From Russula earlei (Eukaryota > Basidiomycota > Agaricomycetes > Russulales > Russulaceae): a stretch of 64,000 nt of DNA. The stretch spans positions 1 to 64,000 of the forward strand of contig JAGFNK010000238.1 in assembly GCA_025769875.1 (NCBI GenBank), given 5' to 3'. Position numbers and translations under genes: made by a program. The notes below the pieces were generated by a model that made no database searches, had not been told where the DNA came from, and was given only the letters and a program-made list of their open reading frames with translations. Every line of letters begins with the position of its first letter. Positions within the stretch are counted from its first letter, which is position 1. Shown here piece after piece: positions 8,911-19,664 of the stretch.

Positions 8911-10827
8911 TCCTCATCAAGACTCCACATGTGTGACCGGGAAGACATAGATGAATACTACCAGAGTTTCAGGGCAATCTGTGGTCCCCTCGTCCATGCA
9001 TGCCACCTGTGCTACAAAGATTGCAACGAGTCATTCTGGCTTGGACTCCACCCGGACGACTGCCAGATGGTCTCCCAACGTCTCAGCCCCTGGCACCCAA
9101 ACAAACAGCAGAGGCACTTTGTCCATTTCTGAGAAGTATTCGACACACTAGTCAAGATATGCTCTCAGTGTTCCTGTGACATTCAGCGGGAATGCCAACT
9201 CTGCTCTGCAGACGAAGATGAAGACGACTACACATACCCTGTGCCCATGCCTGCTCCAGCCTCCATCCCTACATTGTGCACCATCGCCTCTGCCTCACCT
9301 GCCTTGCCCATTGTCCCTGCAGTTCCCACCTTGTTCACCATTCCTGTCACCTGGTTCACCACCGCCATCCTCGACTCGCCAGCCATCATTGCCTCAACTC
9401 CACCTGCCCTTGCCATCCCAGCATCGCCCACATTCACCATCGTCACCACCTCATCTGTCCCCACCACCATAGCCTCAGCCATGACATCGCCTATCGCCAC
9501 TGTCCCCATCTTTGCCCAACCAGCTCCCGTGCCCTCAGTGTCGCCTGCTATGGCCACTGTCTCAGCTCCATGCACAACCACCATCTCAACCTCGCCCACC
9601 AATGTTTTAGCACTGCCCGCCACTTCAGCCCTCACAGCCTCATCTGCCACCCCCACCTTCATCTCATCCGCTCCCACGCCCTCAGTCATCTTGTCACCCT
9701 CAGTCTCGTCCGTCACCTCATCTGTCACCACAGTAGCCTCAGTTGTGCCAGCCGCCGACTTCACATCAGTCTCCATCTTAGCCTCGCCCATACTCATCAG
9801 TTCAGCCCAGTCTGTCATAGCACCAGCATTGCCAGCTGCCGCCGTCTCCACCCTGCCCTCAGCCTCAGCCTTCTCAGTCTCAGCCGCCGCCGCCACCACA
9901 CCCCTAGTTTTGCCAGCCATCTCCGTCACCCCAGCTTCAGATCAGTCAACCACCGCCACCGCGCTCTTAGCCTTGCCAGCCACCTTAGTCTCATCAGCCA
10001 CCACCATAGCCTCAGCCTCAGCCACTGACGTCTTAGCGCCACACGCCGCTGTCTCCACCACCATCTCACAAGCCACCACCGCCATGCCCTTGTCAGCCAC
10101 AGCCACCATTGCCCCTGCGTCGCCCTCAGTCATCACCTCCGCCCCATCCGCCTCCACCATCGCACCAGCTCAGTCCGCTGCCACCTTCTCAGTCTCAGCC
10201 TCAGTCTTCTCAGTCTCAGCTGCCACCTTAGTAGTTTTGCGCAACACCAGCACCACCGCACTGTCGCAACCCCTCACCACCAGCACCACCCCAGAAGACC
10301 AAGAAGGCCTCGGCCATGAACTTAGCCACAACAAGCCACAACAGGAGCAGAAGCCGCCACAGGAGAAGCAGTCACCGACACCAACAGCACACCGCACGCT
10401 GCCTCCCACATCGCCTCCCCATCCATTCGCGCGCTCTCGCCCACATCTGCTGCCAACACCTGCAGTGGAGACGACCCTGCCACTGCCGCTGCAAGACGAC
10501 AGATCCCACCCCCGCGCAAGTCACCCCACACATCCTCTTTCTCGAGTCCTCGCCACCTATGTCTCTATCTACAAACTCACGCTCACCGCCTATGCCTTCG
10601 CTCCTCGTCCACGCCTGCTGCCACCACCTGCAATGGAGACGACCATGCCACCACCACCACAAGACAACACCACCACCATGCAGCCGCCATCTTGTCACCA
10701 CCACCCTCGTCTCCATCGCCTCCGTTTCCCATCGCCCTCGCCTCTTCCGTCATCACCATTGCCGATCGCCGCCTTCGCGTCTTCCACAGCACAAGCAGCC
10801 ACGACCGCCGCCTCAATTCAGACGTGA
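8911..10827 (+). pseudogene. Gag-like domain fused to a long Ala/Ser/Thr/Pro-rich region
   Basis: The N-terminal part (from the ATG at 8929) contains IDEYYQSFRAICGPL, ESFWLGLHPDDCQM and the FDTLVKICSQC region. This resembles a gag-related family I know from Agaricomycete genomes with an aromatic-G-x-HPDDR core. A TGA at about 9130-9132, probably once CGA, interrupts it. The same frame then runs through an acidic DEDEDD patch into about 528 codons of low-complexity Ala/Ser/Thr/Val/Pro sequence ending at 10827. Copy 2 keeps only the low-complexity part. The reading of this as one gene rests on frame continuity over about 640 codons with one stop. The function is unknown. Confidence 0.55.
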
Positions 10828-11309
10828 AAGGCTCAAAACACTTGCATTCAGACGCTTGACCGAGGATGGTCAAAGTTTCAAGCCCCCGGGAGGTGTAAGG
10901 AAGATTATGGCTGGCCTCAAAATCACATGCGAAAACGCAACACAACACGACATGAGACTGACACCTCAGCTCCCTTTCATCCCCTGCCACCTCCCTCTCG
11001 TTCCAGGCAGTCCACCGACCACACACCACAAGCCATCTTGCGTGCGAAATCAAGACCTCAATCGCATCGCCCAGCCCTCACCACCGACCACACGTGCATG
11101 CACGCCTCGGCACACTAGACGTGTTCATGTCTCAAGCCTTTCATGACCGCCTCAACCGTCTCAACCAGTCTTGATTCACTTTCATGCCATTCATCTCTAG
11201 TACCTCTCTCCTGTGTATAAAAACACCCTAGCTACTCTGTAGTAGAAAGAGTTCAGAATAGGACCCCTCTTTGCAACCCACTCCTCTCTGTCTGTGAAAA
11301 ACAAGAAGG

Positions 11310-11717
11310 ATGGTCAGAATTGAGAGGCGAGAGGGGTGATGAGTGGCTGGCCACAACTCCAATCGCACTGGAAACAACATTGCACACCACAACACTTGAG
11401 TCAAAAACACTATGGGGCTGCCTCAAGACAGCCCATGGGTACAACATGAGGGAAAAATAATAGATATAGACCATGATTTTGAGTTGTAATTCATCTAATA
11501 CACATGTGGAGGTGGCTTGAGTCCAGCTCCACCAATTCTCACTCAAATGTCATGAAAACAATGGGGCTGCCTAGCCCTCATTCAGGCAATTCAGGGACAA
11601 TAAATTTCATATGAATTGAAGCTGTTTTGAAGGAGATATTTATCCTGCATGTTTGAGGGGGTTTCTGTGCCGATTTGGGTGGAATTCAAGCTCCGCCAAG
11701 TGCGCTGAAAATGGCAA
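11310..11717 (+). repeat. Right terminal inverted repeat of long-TIR copy 1
   Basis: 408 bp from ATGGTCAG to GGCAA. It is a near match to 20659-21066 and the reverse complement of 18181-18588. Confidence 0.88.
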
Positions 11718-11721
11718 TAAT

Positions 11722-13312
11722 CAAAAAATTGCAGGATACATCTCCACACTAGCAGATTATCAGTTTGAAATCCACCACAAACCCGGGACTTCTAATCACG
11801 CAGACGCTCTGTCACAAGGACCAGACCACAATGATGGGTCAGGAGACAACCAAAACATCACAGCACTCCCCGATAAACTTTTCATCCACACACTCCACAC
11901 CGAAGACCTCTACACCCAAGTCCTAACTGAACAAAAGGACCAAAAATCAGATCTCCTCATGTGGAAGGTCAAACATGGTCTTCAGGAAGAAGAAGGCACA
12001 CTATTCAAAGACAGGAAATTGGTGGTACCATATCAAGAACCCCTCTCAAAAGATTTTACATACCTACCATGACAGCATCCTCAGTGGACATACAGGAAAT
12101 GCCCGAACCCTGTATTCGATTCAAGAATCCTTCTGGTGGCCCAAAATGGCCTACTTCATCAGGGACTACATTCGAGGCTGCGCCACCTGTCAAGCCAACA
12201 AGTCGTCCACACACCCAATTCATCCCCCAATTTACCCGATTCCCCCCAAATTTCAGAAACCGTTTCAAACCATAGCAATCAACTGGATTGTCGATCTTCC
12301 ACTATCAGAAGAAAACAATGCTATCATGACCATCACCGACCACGATTCTACCAAAGCAGCAATATTCATACCATGTCATAAGGACATGGGAACCCTGGCA
12401 ATGGCCAAATTATTATTCTTATGAAATGCCTTCCCTTGGACTGGAGTCCCTTCCAAAATCATTTCCGATCGTGACCCTCGATTCACCTCCGACCTATTCA
12501 AAGAAATCTCTCAAATTCTGGGGATCAACCAAAACCTGAGCACCACCTATCACCCTCAGACCAATGGACAATCTGAAAGAACCAATCAAACTCTAGAAAT
12601 GTATCTCCACATCTACACTGGAGAAAAACAAGAAGAATGGGTACACTGGCTCCCCATAGCTCAGTACCATTTCAATGCCCATAAGTCCATGACCACCAAA
12701 TGAACCCCCTACGAATTACTCATTGGCTTCAACCCACAAGGACTTGGTACCCAACTGAAATCGAAATTCCCAGGAATTCAGGAACGACTCCAAGCCCTGA
12801 AGGACATGCGAGAATTGGCCCAAGAAGCAATGAAAAGGACACAAGACAACTGGGTTAAAGAAACCAAATTCAAGGGTTTCGAAGAAGGACAAAAGGTCTG
12901 GTTGGAGGGTACTAACTTAAAAACTCCCCATCAATTTCATAAGTTCCGCCCCAAACAGCTCGGACCTTTTATCATCACCAAAAGAATCTCCCACGTCACC
13001 TATCAACTACAGCTTCCCCCCCAATGGAGCATCCACAATGTGTTTCACGCCTCCCTCTTATCTCTGGTCACAGAAACAACTGAACATGGACCAAATTTCC
13101 CCGAACCACCACCTGACCTTCTCTTGGGAGAATACGAAGTTGAAAAAATCACCGCTCAATGTGCCCATAGGGGTTGCCTCCAGTATAGGGTCCGATGGAA
13201 AGGGTACTCCGCAGCAGAAGACACATGGGAACCCCTTTTGAATCTCAAAAACGCTCAGGATGCTATCACCATGTTTCACCTACAACAACCCACCAAACTC
13301 TGCATTATGTCT
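11722..13312 (+). pseudogene. Ty3-2 pol fragment: RNase H tail, integrase, chromodomain
   Basis: The frame opens in the RNase H tail (IAGYISTLADY, HADALSQG). It shifts near 12000-12060, then resumes as integrase with the HHCC zinc region around YHDSILSGHTGN and RGCATCQ. The catalytic core reads AINWIVDLP where Ty3-1 has AIDWIVDLP, so the first catalytic Asp is replaced by Asn. A break near 12420 follows. The HPQTNGQSERTNQ region and a complete chromodomain (YEVEKI, YRVRWKGY, DTWEP) end near 13310. It is inactive on at least three counts. Confidence 0.85.
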
Positions 13313-15526
13313 ACTACTAACTCTGATCCCACAGAATCCCATTACTCAGACGAAAGCCTAGACAACCTGGAACATCAGTTTCAAGGACTTACGATACAAC
13401 AACGTACCTTACTCCCCCAAGTTAATTCACATAACCCTCCTTCCTACTCAGTCAATGATCCCACTATTCCCAACCATGGGCACACCATTTTTAATATAGT
13501 TGCCAGGGAACAACTTTTTTCCGGAATTCTCTCCCCTGGTGACTTCCACGGCTTTCAACTTCTTATGATGGACCCCCATTTTTCAGAGTTTCATCTGTCC
13601 ATATGAAGGGCAGTACTTACAGACTTAATATGGAATCACATTATACGGTCAGTACCCATAAATACCCTCACTCCTTCCGAGTGGTCAGCTTGGCACCACG
13701 AACACACTACCTCTGCTTACAATACTCCCATGTCGTCCCCCGCCTCTAACTCATCCCCTCTACCTATTCTCACCCCTTCCCCCACCATCAAACAAGAGCC
13801 CCTCTCACCTGAAGTCATCCAACACATCATTGACCAACGCACCTTCATCGTCCCAGAAGAGACCAAACTCCAGGACCTCACTGCCACCCTCAACCCGCTT
13901 GCCATCCACGAAGGAACCCCTTCACCTACCCCAACTGAGGCAGACCCTACTCACCCTGGCCCCCCTTGGTTTGTTTACAAACCTTACACACATGTTCCCC
14001 CCTTTCTACATTCACGTCAATGGATGAAAACACCTTCTACCATACTTACGCATCACTCTATACAATGACAAACCTATGCTTCTAGGAACTATGGGTCGAG
14101 GAGAGCCCACTTACAGAGAAAGGCTCATTGCCCAACCCATTGTCTCTGCACCCCACCCTTCCATGACTGCCTCTGACCTCCGCCTCCTAATCGAGGACCA
14201 TCCTTTCCACTTTGATGCCACCCAGGCTCTTGAAAACCTCCATGACCCTGGCGCTCTTGCTGACGTCTATCGTCTCCGTGTCAGTTCCTTTCAACTAAAA
14301 GTCTTAGAGGGCAAGCGCGTCTCTATCCAAGGGGCCCTGAATGTCCTTCAAGGGCAACTTGCCGACCGACTCCACAAGATCCAGTCTCATATCAAAGAAA
14401 CCGCCACCATCCGCAGTCGCCTTCGGGCCAATAACACTTCTGTCCAAGTTTGTCACCAACTCGACAACCTGATGACTGATGGAGGTCTCACCTGCAACAC
14501 TGGACCATATTACTCACTCGCAGGGAGCTACGACAAAATTGAGGAGTCAAAAGAACCGTCCACCTCTTCAACGACCCTAGGAGCTCTACAATAGGCACTA
14601 ACCTAGTATCAAAGGCCCTACACACGCGTTATTAGACCAACTCTAATAACTATAGAACAAACTACAAGGCAATACTAAGGACCTTAATAGAAGTATTAGG
14701 GTCGACTCTAAGGACCCTAATAGAACTATATAAGGGCCTTATAAGATAACACTATTCCCTAACCAAACTACAAGTCCTCAAATGACCGGCCCTAAACTAA
14801 CTAACAGGAAATGAATCAGGTGCTCGCACGTGCACTAAAGCAGTGAACACATGGACAATGGAAGCTCTTACTCATCAAGAGAGGCCTTCTTACTCAGCAG
14901 CTTACTGAGCATGACTGAGCATGCTCAGTAAGCATCCTCCGACTTCTTACTCATCACTCTATTGTGCTTGATAACAAGGTTATGACTTGTTCCCTATTTA
15001 GCAGTTCTCTTGTAGTATATAAGCGCTCAATAAAGTAGCGGACAGTCCTCAGACTGTCCATTTGTTTACGGCACTCTCCATCCCTGGGATACTCCTTTAA
15101 GGACCGTCCCCTTGTGACTATCCTGGCCTCTTCCCTGCGTGATTGCTCTACTCTCACAGTAACAGTACCTCTCTGGTATTTGTTACTACTCTGGACTCTA
15201 CTCCTTGCCCACACGGTCTTGGACGTCTATCAACTCGTCTTCGAGCTTATCCCTCGCTCTTGAACTGGATAGTTCAACAGTGAGTCTTGACACAGCGTCA
15301 CCAGTTACAAAAGTGTCAGCATGTCTGCAAACATTGCAATACCAGGGGTCACTGGAACAAGGACTGTAACAAACCTCACACTAACTGTGTTGGTCAGACA
15401 GACTGCATTCTTAGGAGGACTCATAAGAGTTACAGAGGCTACTGCCCCAAAGTGATGGGCCCTCAAGGCGCTTGGCCTGAGGGTGATGGAGACTATGTCC
15501 CTGAGTTGGGGCCTGAGACCGATTAG
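13313..15526 (+). pseudogene. Ty3-2 post-chromodomain extension, interrupted
   Basis: The frame runs directly on from the chromodomain (PTKLCIMSTTNSDP) with no stop until a TGA at about 13604, where Ty3-1 has CGA. It continues to about 14584, where it is replaced by unrelated DNA. The CCHC tail resumes at about 15287-15526 with CKHCNTRGHWNKDC and ends at TAG. This copy provides the evidence that the extension was fused to pol. Confidence 0.75.
14585..15284 (+). repeat. Foreign segment replacing part of the Ty3-2 extension, LTR-like
   Basis: This ~700-bp block is absent from Ty3-1, and about 170 bp of Ty3-1 sequence (about 7870-8030) is missing in exchange. It includes GTATATAAGC near 15016, followed by CAATAAAG, and repeated AAGGACC(T/C)TAATAGAA motifs. 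It looks like part of an LTR of another family, but I cannot define its ends. Confidence 0.4.
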
Positions 15527-15556
15527 TTTGGAGAACTAAGCATGAAGGGGGCATGA

Positions 15557-16144
15557 TGTTATGATCTACCTCTCTTTCAGTTCATCCCTGAAAACACTTC
15601 TTATTGTTCTTTACTTTCACCCCCTTGATTACTGTTTCATCCCTTGATGTTGATGGTCCCTATTGTTTCATCCTTGTATTTCACCTATTGTTTGAGCTCC
15701 TTTGGCTATTGGTTTAGCATTATCTATTGTTCCACATATGGTACTGTACAGCCTCACTAGATACAGTATTTAAGCACCTGTAGAAGCTGGGGAATGCCCC
15801 AAGCTTAGCTTTGTCCCATCTCCTGTCACATCCCTTGCCCTGTATACTCTCTCAATCATAACTTGCTTGTGCTGGTTTACATCTTGCTTGACCTGAGCAC
15901 ACCTCAAGGAACCTTTGTGTTCTTCTTCCTCCTCTGCCTCTCTCTCATCGTCCTCCTCTTCTGTGAAAACCAGAAGATCAACTCTGTCTGCAGACTGAGT
16001 CATTGCCTGACTCAGCCTTGAGATGCTAAACCCTTTTGAACCAGTCTCTTTGAGCCAGCCCCCACTGAACCCTTGAACCAAGTCACAGGGACTTGGCCCC
16101 ACTGAACCCTGAGCTAACGCTCTTATGGCCACAATGCCATAACA
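15557..16144 (+). repeat. Ty3-2 3' LTR
   Basis: 588 bp from TGTTATGATC to ATGCCATAACA, homologous to the Ty3-1 LTRs. It is preceded by the polypurine tract GAAGGGGGCATGA. Confidence 0.9.
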
Positions 16145-16193
16145 AAGCAACTCTTTCACTAGAGCTAGTATTAAGATCAAGCAGATCTTAACA
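16145..16193 (+). repeat. Truncated end of a family B LTR
   Basis: The reverse complement (TGTTAAGATCTGC...) aligns over about 49 bp with the first bases of the family B LTR at 39634, sharing AGTGAAAGAGTTGCTT. Ty3-2 cut it on the left. Confidence 0.7.
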
Positions 16194-16202
16194 CAATATG
16201 AA

Positions 16203-16616
16203 GTGAGAGAAGTTTCTTTGAGTGAAATAGGATACATGGCCAGAATTTGGCCTTGGTTCACAACAGGTATTAACCCAAAATTAATTATGCCTGAACCTCA
16301 AGAGGAGAGGAATGTCCAGATGGAGGTCAAGGATGCTCACAAGAAGCTTTGTTCTTCTGAATGGGTCTTGAATCTCATAACACAGAACCTGGAATCCAAA
16401 AATTGGCCCAACAATGATGGCAGCCTATCCAAGAACATCCTTGGCCATGATCCAATGTGGAGTAGGGACTGCCGCAAGCACAAGGCTAAAGGTAGTGGTG
16501 TAGCAAAGAGGGGAAGTCAACCATTCAAAAAAAGGCATAGAGGACAATATCCACCAGACAGATCTTCACTTTCCAGGTATAGCTCATTGGCTGTCTCACA
16601 AGGCTGTCCAGGGTAA
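16203..16616 (+). CDS. Unrecognised open frame, 137 codons
   Basis: This open frame lies between transposon fragments. The product is basic near the C-terminus (FKKRHRGQYPPDRSS) and contains a tryptophan-rich start (MARIWPWFTT). I recognise no domain. Its surroundings make a transposon remnant more likely than a host gene. Confidence 0.25.
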   Translation: MREVSLSEIGYMARIWPWFTTGINPKLIMPEPQEERNVQMEVKDAHKKLCSSEWVLNLITQNLESKNWPNNDGSLSKNILGHDPMWSRDCRKHKAKGSGVAKRGSQPFKKRHRGQYPPDRSSLSRYSSLAVSQGCPG

Positions 16617-18180
16617 TTCTTTAGTACATCTGTTGAACCGGAACCCAAACGGATCAAAGAAGGCAAAGACCTTCATACAAGGTTCAAGATCTGCTCATAG
16701 ATGTTTCGTGTTAGACAGAACTTTAGTATATGCGGTTATGGCAATAGGGTTATGCATACTACGCTATCTATCACAAGATGCAGCCTTATGCTGCATCTAG
16801 AACGTTTCCACATCATGCGTCACTCAATGCGCGATATAGTGGACACCCGTAGTCACCTCTTTTGGACTTAGGAACAGCCCTGGGTCATAGAGGTATAAAT
16901 ACCATACATGTAGACAAGTATACACATCGCTCTACACCCCAATATCACTTGAGCATTAGCACAACCTCTAAGGTGGGTTGCTTGGCCTGTTAGCTGTGCT
17001 CTGTGCTGTGCAACAACATCATCACACAGTGTTCCACTGTGAGGCAGCATCCCATTCCAGCCCTGCATCATTGCTCTCAACTCTCTTTCATCGCATACCA
17101 GTTCCACCTCTGCTGCCCAGCCAGCTCTCAACCCTCTTTCATTGCATTGCCTCACCATGACCACTAAGATGCACTCTGCTGCCTTTCACTGTCATCACCA
17201 CAGTCGGATGTGAGGGCTCAGTGCCCCAATGATGTGTGATTTCCATCATCATCACTTCATGGACCCTTCATACACTACTCCTCAGTTTCTGTCTTGCTAC
17301 AAATTTGGACTCCCTAATTACTTGTCCTCTGACTCCATTTGTTCCCTTTGACTTGCTTGTTACTGATTGGTTTTGTTTACCTGAGTCAACAATACTGTTT
17401 TGGTTTCATACTTATGCCTTGTTTTGCAGTGTCATCACTCTGGCTCATCTTTTCTCACATCCATGTCTCACACTCCCAACTCACATCTTTCTGTCTCCCC
17501 AATCCCCCAATATCCCCCTCTCTCATAGTTTGCATCTTGTATATAAACACTCTAGTTATGCCTCAGAACAAGAGACCTGTTTTGTCCCTTCTTCTGTGTG
17601 TGTTTTCATGGACTCAGCAAGCCACTGCCTGCTGCATCTCAAAGTTCTCAACTTTCCTTCGACCCACAACTCCTTTATCTTCACCTCTCACCTTCTGGTC
17701 TTTCCCTTCTTGCCCACTTGCCTTTCACTCTAGTGCTCAGTAACTTTCTTGCTCCTCTTCCACTCTCTCTCTCCTCTTCTTGGTCTTGGCAGCATCACAA
17801 TCTCACATGCATGTCCACAGACTTGCTACACCACATACTCAGAATGTATCTTTACTCTATCAGAGCTGGCTCAACTCATGGGGTATATCAGATGATTGTA
17901 TCCTGTCTTCTAAGGCTTGCATGTAGCTAAGTATCTGGGCTTAGACTTTGTTGTTGTAGTTTGAATTCATATGAACAGGTTGCACATCCAATTCCTTTTG
18001 AGTTATTTGCAACAAGGGCATCAGACATCCACAGCCAGTTGCCTTCAACACAGACTTGGTTCTTAGTGGGAAAATACAAACAAGATTCAATTATAACAAT
18101 GCTAACAAGTAAGAATGTTATTTGGCTTGAGTAAAATTGTAACAAAATGTAAAGAAGTCTAGATCTTCACATTGAGTTTA
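16617..18180. other. TE-derived sequence without a recognisable gene
   Basis: CpG-poor sequence with TC-rich stretches. A TATA-containing piece at about 17530-17570 (TTGTATATAAACACTCTAG) resembles the TATA region inside the long-TIR element (GTGTATAAAAACACCCTAG at about 11212 and 20560). This hints at another, more diverged relative. No protein of note. Confidence 0.4.
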
Positions 18181-18588
18181 TTGCCGTTTTCAGCGCACTT
18201 GGCAGAGCTTGAATTCCACCCAAATTGGTGCAGAAACCCCCTCAAACATGCGGGATGAATATCTCCCTCAAAACAGCTTCAATTTATATGAAATTTATTG
18301 TCCCTGAATTGCCTGAATGAGGGCTAGGTAGCCCCATTGTTTTCATGAGATTTGAATGAGAATTGGTGGAGCTGGACTCAAGCCACCTCCACATGTATAT
18401 TAGATGAATTACAACTCAAAATCATGGTCTATATCCATTATTTTTCCCTCATGTTGTACCCATGGGCTGTCTTGAGGCAGCCCCATAGTGTTTTTGACTC
18501 AAGTGTTGTGGTGTGCAACATTGTTTTCAGTGTGATCGGAGTGACGGCCAGCCACTCATTGCCCCTCTTACCTCTCCATTCTGACCAT
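18181..18588. repeat. Left 408-bp terminal inverted repeat, copy 2
   Basis: Reverse complement of 20659-21066 with scattered mismatches. The inner boundary is at CTGACCAT. Confidence 0.88.
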
Positions 18589-18605
18589 ACACATACCCTG
18601 CGCCC

Positions 18606-19664
18606 ATGCCCGCTCCAGCCTCCGTCCCTACATTGTGCACCATCACCTCCACCTCGCCTGCCTTGCCCATCATCCCTGCGGTTCCCACCTCGTCCGCCGT
18701 TCCCGTCACCTCGTTCACCGCCGCCATCCTCGACTCGCCAGCCATCATCGCCTCGGCTCCACCTGCCCTTGCCGTCCCAGCATCGCCCACATTCGCCATC
18801 GTCACCACCTCGTCTGTCCCTGCCGCTGTAGCCTCAGCCGTGACATCGCCTATCGCCACTGTCCCTGTCTTAGCCCAACCAGCTCCCGTGCCCTCAGTGT
18901 CGCCTGCTATGGCCACTGTCTCAGCTCCATGCACAACCACCATCTCAACCTCGCCCACTGACGTTTTAGCGCCACCCGCCACTTCAGCCCTCGCAGCCTC
19001 ATCTGCCACCCCCGCCTTTGTCTCATCCGCTCCTGCACCCTCAGTCATCTCGTCACCCTCAGTCTCATCCGTCGCCTTGTCCGTCGCCACAGTAGCCTCA
19101 GTCGTGCCAGCCGCCGACTTCGCATCAGTCTCCATCTTAGCCTCACCCATACTCGTCAGTTCAGCCCAGTCCGTCATAGCACCAGCATCGCCAGCTGCCG
19201 CCGTCTCCACCCTGCCCTCAGCCTCAGCCTTCTCAGTCTCAGCCGCCGCCACCGTGCCCCTAGTTTTGCCAGCCATCTCCATTGCCCCAGCTTCAGATCA
19301 GTCAACCGCCGCCACCGGGCTCTTAGCCTTGCCAGCCACCTTAGTCTTGTCAGCCACCACCGTAGCCTCAGCCTCAGCCACCGACGTCTTAGCGCCACAC
19401 ACCGCTGTCTCCACCACCATCTCACAAGCCACTGCCACCACGCCCTTGTCAGCCACAGCCGCCGTCGCCCTCAGTCATCGCCTCCGCCCCATCCGCCTCC
19501 ACCATCGCACCAGCTCAGTCCACCGCCACCTTCTCAGTCTCAGCCTCAGTCTTCTCAGTCTCAGCCGCCGCTTTAGTAGTTTCACACGACACCAGCACCA
19601 CCGCACTGTCGCAACCCCTCACCACCAGCACCACCCCAGAAGACCAGGAAGGCCTCGGCCATGA
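18606..19664 (+). CDS. Ala/Ser/Thr/Val/Pro-rich open frame of the long-TIR element
   Basis: 352 uninterrupted codons starting MPAPASVPTLC, dominated by Ala, Ser, Thr, Val and Pro with a degenerate Ser-Ala-Pro-Ser pattern. Copy 1 carries a homologous, longer frame. CpG density is high compared with copy 1. The sequence predicts a disordered protein, and the frame may be a compositional by-product of GCC/TCA-type repeats and not a functional gene. The long minus-strand frame over the same DNA (18527-19282) is its mirror. Confidence 0.4.
   Translation: MPAPASVPTLCTITSTSPALPIIPAVPTSSAVPVTSFTAAILDSPAIIASAPPALAVPASPTFAIVTTSSVPAAVASAVTSPIATVPVLAQPAPVPSVSPAMATVSAPCTTTISTSPTDVLAPPATSALAASSATPAFVSSAPAPSVISSPSVSSVALSVATVASVVPAADFASVSILASPILVSSAQSVIAPASPAAAVSTLPSASAFSVSAAATVPLVLPAISIAPASDQSTAATGLLALPATLVLSATTVASASATDVLAPHTAVSTTISQATATTPLSATAAVALSHRLRPIRLHHRTSSVHRHLLSLSLSLLSLSRRFSSFTRHQHHRTVATPHHQHHPRRPGRPRP

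Larger units (their letters stand above)
8905..11717 (+). mobile_element. Long-TIR element, left-truncated copy 1
   Basis: From about 9229 to 11717 this region matches the complete copy at 18589-21066, including the 408-bp right terminal inverted repeat. The left inverted repeat is missing, and the sequence instead runs into Ty3-1 at 8904. The extra 8905-9228 segment encodes a gag-like domain in frame with the downstream frame. The right end (GGCAA) is followed by TA and then by Ty3-2 internal sequence, so this element interrupts or is fused to Ty3-2. Confidence 0.75.
11718..16144 (+). mobile_element. Ty3/gypsy chromovirus, 3' half (Ty3-2)
   Basis: The sequence begins abruptly within RNase H (matching Ty3-1 from about 5031) and continues through integrase, chromodomain, the post-chromodomain extension and a 588-bp 3' LTR. 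LTR, gag and most of pol are absent. About 700 bp of foreign sequence sits within the extension at 14585-15284. The left break coincides exactly with the end of the long-TIR element. Confidence 0.9.

Noticed and set aside
9228..9929. 233-codon minus-strand open frame over the Ala/Ser/Thr-rich region
   Set aside because: It is the mirror of the plus-strand low-complexity frame (GCC/TCA-type codons read backwards give Met/Ala/Glu/Gly-rich sequence). The same happens at 18527-19282.
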